Assembly: GCA_027349615.1 (NCBI GenBank)
Contig: DAIEML010000054.1
Coordinates: forward strand, 1 to 11,902
Direction of reading: 5' to 3'
Origin: Ignavibacteriales bacterium
GTDB taxonomy: Bacteria > Bacteroidota > Ignavibacteria > Ignavibacteriales > Ignavibacteriaceae
DNA length: 11,902 nt
This document shows positions 5,932 through 11,902 of the stretch, piece by piece. Under the pieces are notes generated by a model. The model was not told where the DNA came from. It did not search any database and worked only from the letters and a program-made list of their open reading frames with translations. A program made the position numbers and the translations under genes. How positions within the stretch are numbered: position 1 is the first letter of the stretch; every line of letters begins with the position of its first letter.

Positions 5932-8900
5932 ATGAAATCATTATTGAGGGGCTCTCTCTTAATATTTTTTTTGATATTATTTCCAATTAAATCCGATTCA
6001 GGAATACTTCTTAATATTAATAAACAATTAAGTGAAACCGGGGGCAAAAAATCTTCTTGGACAATATTCGACTCACCAACTCAAACTGCTTTAAATAAGA
6101 TTATTATGTTTTCACCAAAGCATGGAGTAATAGCCGGTAGGCTGCTTCTTGAATTAAATAATGGCAGCTGGGAAATTTCAAAATTTCAACCGCCAACACT
6201 AAGAGTTACAGATATTTTTTCTTCTAGTGAAAAAAATATTTGGATAACTAATAATACAACTTTTAATTTGTCCGAGCTTTATCATTTTGACGGTGTAAAG
6301 TGGAAACAGATTTATCAGCCGCTTGCCAATACTATTACCGCTGCTTATATAACAAAAAATAATAACGAAATTAATTGGTTTGGTGGCGATAGAGAACTTG
6401 TTCATAAGAAAAATAATTTATGGAGCTTTTTACCATTCCCAACAAACATTGGTTCTATTTCGGCAATCTTTCCTGAAGACAACGATAAAGTTTGGGTTCA
6501 AACAAATGGTTATAAACTTTTTCACTTTGATGGTTTAAATTGGCATCAATATTTTAAGAATGATGTTGTCAGCTTTGTTTATTTTGATTCCCCTTCTCAT
6601 GGTTATATTCTCGCCAGCGATAAATTATTTGAACGAACCGGTTTGCAGTTTTCGTTTCATTCGCAGTCCGATTTATTGAAGCTTGCCTCTAAATTGTTCA
6701 TCATAAATAAAAATGATATTTGGGGTATTGGCGCCGGCGGTTTAGTCATTCATTTTTATCAAAACAAATGGTATAAAGAACAAGTTCCGACTATCGAAGA
6801 TCTTAATGATATTCAAATGTTAAATTCAGAAGAGGGCTGGATAGTTGGCAACGATGGAACCATTCTGCATTATTCAAAAACCGGCAAATCTAATATCCCG
6901 TCTGCTTCGCTTGGATTTAATTCTAAAAAAATAATTATGACAAGTAAAGAAATAATGGATGAATATGGAGTTGCAATAGACGATATAAATAATGATGGAT
7001 TAAAAGACATTTATACGGTTTGCATTTTTGACCCCAACCGTCTTTATATAAATAATAGCATTGTAAATTCTAATAAAAAAACTTCCTCACTTTCCTTTCT
7101 CGAAGAATCACGAGCTAGAAATACCACTGGAATTTCATCAGATTCTTCAAGCTCAAATTTTAGAGAACTCGATCTTGGTGTTGGTTTAGGCGATATTGAT
7201 AATGATGGTGATCTTGATCTTTACCTTTGCAACTTATTAGGCACAAATAAACTTTTATTAAATGATGGCAATGGGTTTTTCAGAGATGTCTCAAAAGAAC
7301 AAAATCGCGGCGTTGGCAAGAACGGAAGAACAAACGCAGCTATCTTCGGCGATGTTGATAATGACGGTGATCTTGATCTTTTCATTACTAATGAAGAATC
7401 AACAAACAGACTTTTCTTAAATGACGGTGATGGATATTTTACCGAAGTTACTGAAAAAGCCGGATTAACAACTATCAGCGGCGGAACAAGTGCGGCTTTT
7501 GCTGATATTGACGGTGATGGTAAGCTTGATTTGTTTGTTACTAACTGGGCTGCTGCGAATATTCTTTATCATAATGAAAGCAGTAAAGAAACTGGAGTTA
7601 AGTTTAGAAATATTACTGCAGAAGCAGGTATTGCTGGCGAACCTTTCGCAAAAAGCAACGGCGTCTGTTTTGCCGATATTGATAACGATGGTGATTTGGA
7701 TCTATTCGTTACAAATAGAAAACTCTCTAATCGATTATATCTAAATAATGGCAATGGGATTTTTAAGGATGTAACTGAATCTTATTTCGGCTTAGATTCA
7801 ATGTTAAGTTATGGAGCTGTTTTTGGTGATTTCGACAATGACGGCTATCAAGATTTATACGTTTCTAATGTTGGAGATAATATTTTCTATAAAAACTTAA
7901 ACGGGAAAAAATTTATTCCAGAGACCGAAAAATTTGGTATCCAAATGTCGGGCTATTGCACTGGCAGCGCTTGCGGCGACATTGATAACGATGGTGATCT
8001 TGATATTTATGCTGCTAGTTATATAAATGGAAACAGTGTTTTATTTGTCAATAATATTAATAATCAGAATTTTATAAAATTTAATATTGAAGGAACGATT
8101 AGTAATAGGGATGCAATCGGAACAAAAATTTTTCTTTATAAATCAGGTCACCTTGGCGATTCAAATTATTTACTTGGATTCCGCGAAATTAGCAGTGGAT
8201 CAGGTTACGGATCGCATAACGCACGAGAAGTTCATTTTGGAATTAATAATTCATTAAAATATGACGCAATGATTTTCTTCCCTGCCAGCGGGATAAAAAA
8301 AATAATTAGTAATATATCAGCCGGTAATATTTTTATTGTTAAAGAAGAAGAAGGTTTATCAGGCTCAATAACAATTTTTTCTAAATCAATTAAGCGTTTT
8401 ATTTCAGATCCGGAAGTTCATGCGGAAACTTTTAAATTCCTCATCGTAATTTTCCTCTTCATCTTATCATGGATTTGGGGGCAAAATAGATATGGCTGGA
8501 ATTTGAATCATCAAATAATTTTTCACGGAATTTCTGCCGTATTATACTGGATTCAAATTTGGTTATTTTTATATAAAGGATTTTTCCTAACAACCGTCTT
8601 GCCTTTAATTTTTGTAATCGCTTCACTTTCTATTCTTCATCTAATATATGAACGAGTAATTATGGTTCGGTTTAACCGGCAAGAAAAACAAGCAACCAGA
8701 GATCGAATTGCTCGAGATCTGCACGACGATTTAGCTTCTACTTTGAGCAGCGGTGCAATTTATACGGAAGCTTTAAAAAGATCATTAAAAGAAATTCCTG
8801 CCGAACAATATAATTTAATTCAAAAAATTAATACTCTTTTAATTGAAGCATCGGAAGCTGTTACTGATATAGTTTGGACTGTCTCCCCATTTAATGATTC

Positions 8901-9339
8901 TCTTGAAGATTTAATTTCAAGATTAAAAGTTATTGTTTCTGATTGCTGCAAGCTTAAGAATATTGATCACAGTATTAATATAAATTTCGATAAAGACAAT
9001 TATAAAATTCAAGAAGAATTGAAAAGGAATATTTATTTAATTTTCAAAGAAGCTACGAATAATATTGTAAAACATTCGTCTGCAAAGCTTGTTAATTTTA
9101 ATGTTAATATGGATAAAAAAGTGCTCGAACTTATTTTAGAAGATAATGGGAATGGATTTGCCGTTAATAGCTGCAATTCAAATCCGGAAATTATTTTAAG
9201 GAATATTCCCAAAGGATCGGCACACGGGAATGGATTAATAAATATGTATAGAAGAGCTTCTGAAATAAATGCTAAATTGGAAATCGTTTCAGCTCCAGGC
9301 TCAGGCACAAAAGTTTCTCTAACTTATAAAATGACATAA
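5932..9339 (+). CDS. Hybrid sensor kinase: propeller-like region + seven FG-GAP repeats + ASPIC/UnbV + HisKA_3 kinase
   Basis: A 1135-residue membrane histidine kinase with a very large predicted periplasmic sensor. In order: signal peptide (1-24); a repetitive region of about 300 residues with aromatic, propeller-like units (HFDGVKWKQ, HFDGLNWHQ, SEEGWIVGNDGTILHY); seven FG-GAP repeats whose DxDxDGxxD calcium-loop motifs begin at residues 351, 421, 474, 525, 582, 633 and 683; an ASPIC/UnbV domain (about 714-807; SNRDAIGTKI, EISSGSGYGSHN, HFGI); three membrane helices (about 836-851, 863-881 and 884-906); a HisKA_3 helix with RDLHDDLAS (His931); and an ATPase domain with the N-box around Asn1043, DNGNG at 1071 and HGNGLINM around 1099. 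It would phosphorylate the NarL-type regulator 60 nt downstream. The signal sensed is unknown; a bound ligand, surface contact or calcium are possibilities. Frame and domains are intact. Confidence 0.92.
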   Translation: MKSLLRGSLLIFFLILFPIKSDSGILLNINKQLSETGGKKSSWTIFDSPTQTALNKIIMFSPKHGVIAGRLLLELNNGSWEISKFQPPTLRVTDIFSSSEKNIWITNNTTFNLSELYHFDGVKWKQIYQPLANTITAAYITKNNNEINWFGGDRELVHKKNNLWSFLPFPTNIGSISAIFPEDNDKVWVQTNGYKLFHFDGLNWHQYFKNDVVSFVYFDSPSHGYILASDKLFERTGLQFSFHSQSDLLKLASKLFIINKNDIWGIGAGGLVIHFYQNKWYKEQVPTIEDLNDIQMLNSEEGWIVGNDGTILHYSKTGKSNIPSASLGFNSKKIIMTSKEIMDEYGVAIDDINNDGLKDIYTVCIFDPNRLYINNSIVNSNKKTSSLSFLEESRARNTTGISSDSSSSNFRELDLGVGLGDIDNDGDLDLYLCNLLGTNKLLLNDGNGFFRDVSKEQNRGVGKNGRTNAAIFGDVDNDGDLDLFITNEESTNRLFLNDGDGYFTEVTEKAGLTTISGGTSAAFADIDGDGKLDLFVTNWAAANILYHNESSKETGVKFRNITAEAGIAGEPFAKSNGVCFADIDNDGDLDLFVTNRKLSNRLYLNNGNGIFKDVTESYFGLDSMLSYGAVFGDFDNDGYQDLYVSNVGDNIFYKNLNGKKFIPETEKFGIQMSGYCTGSACGDIDNDGDLDIYAASYINGNSVLFVNNINNQNFIKFNIEGTISNRDAIGTKIFLYKSGHLGDSNYLLGFREISSGSGYGSHNAREVHFGINNSLKYDAMIFFPASGIKKIISNISAGNIFIVKEEEGLSGSITIFSKSIKRFISDPEVHAETFKFLIVIFLFILSWIWGQNRYGWNLNHQIIFHGISAVLYWIQIWLFLYKGFFLTTVLPLIFVIASLSILHLIYERVIMVRFNRQEKQATRDRIARDLHDDLASTLSSGAIYTEALKRSLKEIPAEQYNLIQKINTLLIEASEAVTDIVWTVSPFNDSLEDLISRLKVIVSDCCKLKNIDHSININFDKDNYKIQEELKRNIYLIFKEATNNIVKHSSAKLVNFNVNMDKKVLELILEDNGNGFAVNSCNSNPEIILRNIPKGSAHGNGLINMYRRASEINAKLEIVSAPGSGTKVSLTYKMT
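6979..8004 (+). repeat. Seven in-frame FG-GAP coding repeats
   Basis: Seven copies of a codon block of the form GATATTGATAATGATGG, each encoding a DxDxDGxxD loop, recur every 50-70 codons. Copies at 7192, 7675 and 7978 are nearly identical at DNA level, so the array probably grew by internal duplication. Seven units is the number expected for one closed seven-bladed propeller. The first unit (DINNDGLKD) is the most diverged and is separated from the second by a serine-rich insert. Confidence 0.85.
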
Positions 9340-9399
9340 ATAGACTATTGAAAACTTAATTCATTTTTTAAATCTTTATTCCAAAATTTATTTCAAGCT

Positions 9400-10029
9400 A
9401 TGGAAATTAAAGTTACTATAATAGAGGACCACAAAGAATTTCGCGAAAGTGTCTATTATATTCTTCATTCAACTGAAGGTTTTAATTGCATTGGTAAATT
9501 TAGTTCAGTTGAAGAAGCGCTTGATAATATGAAAAATTCGGATGTAATTCTGCTCGATATAAATTTGCCGGGCATGTCAGGTATTGAAGGTATTCCAAAA
9601 CTTAAAGAGCTTTATCCAAATTCTAAAATTGTCGTTCTTACTGTTTTTGATGATAATAAAAATCTTTTTCATGCAATTCTTTCCGGCGCAGATGGATATA
9701 TATTAAAAAAAACTGCACCAATAAGACTTATCCAAGCAGTTGAAGATGCTGCTGCCGGCGGTTCACCAATGACACCCAGCATTGCAAAGCAAGCAATGGA
9801 ATTATTTAAGGATTTTGCTCCTCGCAAATCAGAAGATCATTCTCTTACGGAAAGAGAAACTGAAATTCTTTCCTTAATTATTGAAGGTTTTGATAATGAA
9901 GAAATTTCAAAAAGATTATTTATCAGTCTACAAACAGTAAGAAATCATATTAGGCATATTTACGAAAAATTACATGTTCATTCGAAAACCCAAGCAGTTG
10001 TAAAGGCAATAAAAGAGGGCATTCTTTAA
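9400..10029 (+). CDS. NarL/FixJ-family response regulator
   Basis: A 209-residue cytoplasmic two-component regulator. The receiver domain (1-125) has the acidic pair Glu9-Asp10, phosphoacceptor Asp53 in VILLDINLPGMSG, Thr81 in VVLTVF, and Lys103 in GYILKK. The C-terminal LuxR-type helix-turn-helix (about 148-206) reads LTERETEILSLIIEGFDNEE followed by ISKRL and then LQTVRNHIRHIYEKL, as in NarL. HisKA_3 kinases pair with NarL-type regulators, and this gene follows such a kinase by 60 nt with no terminator between, so the two almost certainly form one system and one transcript. Its targets cannot be inferred. The structured element at 10100-10207 lies 70 bases after the stop and may end the transcript. 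Confidence 0.95.
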   Translation: MEIKVTIIEDHKEFRESVYYILHSTEGFNCIGKFSSVEEALDNMKNSDVILLDINLPGMSGIEGIPKLKELYPNSKIVVLTVFDDNKNLFHAILSGADGYILKKTAPIRLIQAVEDAAAGGSPMTPSIAKQAMELFKDFAPRKSEDHSLTERETEILSLIIEGFDNEEISKRLFISLQTVRNHIRHIYEKLHVHSKTQAVVKAIKEGIL

Positions 10030-10099
10030 TAATAAATTGATCAAAATAGGTTATTGAATTTAGAACTTTTTATTAAAAATTTTAATCTATAAAAAAATT

Positions 10100-10207
10100 G
10101 GAAGCGGAAATACTGTTAATCGCTAAGGCAATTTGGTGGCGATACTAAAATCCTTATAGGATTTGTATCTTGCTTTATTTGATTAACAATTATCCGCTTC
10201 CTTTTTT
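10100..10207 (+). other. 102-nt nearly fully paired hairpin with a T6 tail: terminator or structured RNA
   Basis: Nested arms pair in order: GGAAGCGGA (10100-10108) with TCCGCTTCC (10193-10201); GTTAATC (10115-10121) with GATTAAC (10181-10187); AAGGCAA (10125-10131) with TTGCTTT (10170-10176, one G-U); GATAC (10141-10145) with GTATC (10165-10169); AAATCCT (10148-10154) with AGGATTT (10158-10164) around the loop TAT. Internal loops are small apart from a 9-nt bulge at 10132-10140. T6 follows at 10202-10207 and an A7 run precedes the left arm, so it could terminate transcription from either side. It is far longer than a simple terminator, so a stable small RNA or 3'-UTR-derived RNA is possible. 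Confidence 0.6.
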
Positions 10208-10281
10208 AATTTTTTCATGCAGCTTGAAGTAGTTTATTTTTTATTGTTATTATCGAATAGTTTAATAAGTGTTGAATAGCT

Positions 10282-10318
10282 AAAATAAAAAAGCGGAAAC
10301 AATTAAAATTATTTCCGC
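10282..10318 (-). terminator. Intrinsic terminator of the ompH-like gene
   Basis: Read on the minus strand, GCGGAAA (10318-10312) pairs with TTTCCGC (10299-10293), the stem is extended by AATT/AATT inside, and TTTTTTATTTT follows (10292-10282). It begins about 25 bases after the ompH-like stop codon. This is a standard Rho-independent terminator. Confidence 0.8.
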
Positions 10319-10342
10319 CTAAGAAAATTTTTATTATGAAAT

Positions 10343-10870
10343 CTATTTACCGGTTTTCATTTTATCCAGTACTTTATAGGTCAAATCCATTGTAGGTTCT
10401 GCATACCAAATTGTTTGAAGCTGATCGCTCTTTTCTAATACAAGCTGAATCCCTTCTTGTTTAGATATTTCTTCAACAACTTTTTTAATTTTATCAATTA
10501 TCGGTTTCATAAGCTTTTGATTTAATTGCGCGACTTCGCCGTTAGCATCAAGCTTTGCTCTAAGATCATTATAATCTTTTTCCATTCCCATAATCTTCTG
10601 CTGAGCTTCACGTTTCTTAGCATCCGTCATCATTGCTGATTGCTTTTGATAATCCTGCAATGTTTGTTGATAAGCCTGGCCTAAGCTGTCTATCTTCCCT
10701 TTGATATTGTCAATTGCAGATTGAACATCACCTTGAGCTTTAATTGCTTCCGGAAGCTGGGTTAATATTGTCTGTGAATCAATGTAACCAATCTTAGTTC
10801 CTTTTTGTGCAAATATTGAACTGCCTGCTAAAAGTATTATGGCAGAAATGATAATTAGATTTTTTTTCAC
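10343..10870 (-). CDS. ompH: OmpH/Skp-like periplasmic chaperone
   Basis: A 175-residue exported protein of the OmpH/Skp family, trimeric periplasmic chaperones that hold unfolded outer-membrane proteins before BamA inserts them. A signal peptide (about 1-21, ending IFAQ) is followed by the family start KIGYIDSQTILTQLPEA. A long Gln/Lys/Asp-rich helical stretch (about 45-130) would form the coiled-coil arms, and the C-terminal part (VEEISKQEGIQLVLEKSDQ) returns to the trimer core. Length is usual for the family. The start is GTG (10870-10868), with AAAGGA about 8 nt upstream. It is followed by its own terminator, so it appears to be a single-gene unit here; in many Bacteroidota ompH genes sit beside bamA, which is not seen in this window. 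Confidence 0.92.
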   Translation of the reverse strand: MKKNLIIISAIILLAGSSIFAQKGTKIGYIDSQTILTQLPEAIKAQGDVQSAIDNIKGKIDSLGQAYQQTLQDYQKQSAMMTDAKKREAQQKIMGMEKDYNDLRAKLDANGEVAQLNQKLMKPIIDKIKKVVEEISKQEGIQLVLEKSDQLQTIWYAEPTMDLTYKVLDKMKTGK

Positions 10871-11165
10871 GTTTTTTTCCTTTTATAATTATTTAATTAA
10901 TAGCTTATTATTCTATGCAAAGATTTAATTTTCTATTAGACAAAAACGCAGATTTAGGAATAATTTTTTCTAAATAGGATTGAAATTTAATACCTTGAAT
11001 GACTGTTTCCAAGCTTTCCATCATTTTTTCTGTACGAATATTAATTACTTTCCAAATCACTATAATCCATCATTTTCTAAAACTGCTGGACACAAATTTC
11101 TTGCATATACTCTCTTATTTTTTTAAGTTCAAAACCATTTCAATTAAAAAATAAAGTGATTGATT

Positions 11166-11902
11166 ATGAAAAAATTGCTTGTACTTTTTGTTTCTTTCCT
11201 TTTTGTTTTATCCGCATTTGCTCAGAAGAAAGCTGAATACAAAAATATTCGAGATGCACTAATGTCAACTTCTAAGTTGATAGGAAAATCCGGCCCAAGA
11301 AATGTAAATTGGATCGATAGTGGCAATAAATATTCATATACGGAATTTAATGCCGCAGAAAAGAAAAATGAAATTCGTTCATTTGATCCAGCAACCGGTA
11401 AAGATGAATTAATTTTTAATGGTGATGGATTAAAATTTCCTGACACTAATAAAACTTTTGAATACCAATCATTTCAGTGGGCTCACGATTCCAAACATCT
11501 TCTCTTTCAATCTAATTTCAGAAGATTATACCGAAGATCTGGAATTTCAGATTATTATGTTTATTCTCTTGATGATAAATCTTTAAAAACAGCAGCTAAA
11601 AATGCTCGTACTGCTCAGCTTTCACCAGATGGTTCAATGGTTGGAATTGAACGCGGCGGAAATATGTACGTTTATAATTTTGCAGCAAAGAGCGAAACTC
11701 AGTTAACAAATGATGCTTCTGAAAATATCTTTAACGGGCATTATGACTGGGTCTATGAAGAAGAATTTGGGCAAGCTCAAGCTTGGAGCTGGTCTCCGGA
11801 TAGCAAGTACATTGCCTACTGGCAATTTGATGAAAGCAAAGTTCCGATCATCACTTTAACAAATTACGAAGGGCTTCATAATACTGAAGAAAAAATTCCT
11901 AT
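11166..11902 (+). CDS. S9B (DPP-IV family) peptidase, N-terminal part (runs off the right edge)
   Basis: The first 245 codons of an exported serine peptidase of the prolyl-oligopeptidase clan, DPP-IV branch, which removes Xaa-Pro dipeptides from peptides. A signal peptide (about 1-20, ending SAFAQ) leads into the N-terminal beta-propeller: repeats such as WAHDSKHLLFQSN, AQLSPDGSMVGIERGGNMYV and WSWSPDSKYIAYWQFDE. The motif DWVYEEEFG (residues 194-202) contains the glutamate pair that binds the substrate's free amino group in DPP-IV. The catalytic alpha/beta hydrolase domain lies beyond the window, so activity cannot be confirmed. ATG at 11166 is the only sensible start, directly before the signal peptide, with AAAGTGA upstream. 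In Bacteroidota and relatives such enzymes act in the periplasm on imported peptides. Confidence 0.9.
   Translation, partial: MKKLLVLFVSFLFVLSAFAQKKAEYKNIRDALMSTSKLIGKSGPRNVNWIDSGNKYSYTEFNAAEKKNEIRSFDPATGKDELIFNGDGLKFPDTNKTFEYQSFQWAHDSKHLLFQSNFRRLYRRSGISDYYVYSLDDKSLKTAAKNARTAQLSPDGSMVGIERGGNMYVYNFAAKSETQLTNDASENIFNGHYDWVYEEEFGQAQAWSWSPDSKYIAYWQFDESKVPIITLTNYEGLHNTEEKIP

Larger units (their letters stand above)
10030..10342. other. 313-base gap between convergent response-regulator and ompH genes
   Basis: No coding sequence is visible. The gap contains a long folded element with T-run (10100-10207) and the ompH terminator (10282-10318). Between them, about 75 bases of AT-rich sequence show nothing recognisable. 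Confidence 0.6.

Noticed and set aside
10115..10187. GTTAATC / GATTAAC read as attC core sites.
   Set aside because: They are in the wrong order (GTT on the left, AAC on the right) and do not fit the core consensus; ordinary stem pairing explains them.
10100..10201. 6S RNA.
   Set aside because: The folded length is about 100 nt, shorter than usual, and there is no large central open bubble of the 6S type; the T-tail argues for a terminator-like element.
11017..11077. Direct repeat TCCATCATTTT twice, 49 bp apart, upstream of the DPP-IV-type gene.
   Set aside because: Short and AT-rich, with no promoter element at a consistent distance; chance is likely.
11222..11446. Minus-strand open frame inside the DPP-IV-type gene.
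   Set aside because: It is antisense to a clear propeller-coding frame and has no family features.

Overview
The window is AT-rich with short intergenic gaps. It comes from a Gram-negative bacterium of the Bacteroidota/Ignavibacteriota type. That placement rests on TAnnTTTG-like promoter elements, weak or absent Shine-Dalgarno sites, TTG and GTG starts, an OmpH/Skp chaperone, a YceI protein, a DPP-IV family peptidase, a LytS/LytTR system, and FG-GAP plus ASPIC/UnbV domains. It is an inference from gene content; no database search was run.

Layout: (1) 1-378, minus strand: N-terminal part of methionyl-tRNA synthetase. (2) 379-847: a 469-base gap with a 13-bp perfect inverted repeat around an inner stem and hairpin, then a 7-bp dyad and a promoter-like site in front of the next operon. 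(3) 848-3395, plus: a three-gene envelope-sensing operon with a LiaF-like membrane protein, a LytS-type histidine kinase whose frame breaks at a T6 run, and a LytTR response regulator. (4) 3463-5070, plus: a CoA-acylating aldehyde dehydrogenase with its own promoter and a C-terminal tail that resembles a microcompartment encapsulation peptide. (5) 5109-5753, minus: a secreted YceI-like protein. (6) 5932-10029, plus: a large hybrid histidine kinase (predicted periplasmic propeller-like region, seven FG-GAP repeats, ASPIC/UnbV domain, three membrane segments, NarL-family kinase core) and its NarL/FixJ response regulator. (7) 10030-10342: a 102-nt nearly fully paired hairpin with a T-run, plus the terminator of the next gene. 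(8) 10343-10870, minus: OmpH/Skp-like chaperone. (9) 11166-end, plus: N-terminal part of a secreted S9B (DPP-IV) peptidase.

The common theme is the cell envelope. There are two unrelated two-component systems, a periplasmic chaperone, a periplasmic YceI protein and an exported peptidase. The most unusual object is the 1135-residue sensor kinase, which joins an extracytoplasmic module known from secreted FG-GAP/UnbV proteins to a HisKA_3 kinase. I saw no tRNA or rRNA gene, insertion sequence, CRISPR array or phage gene.
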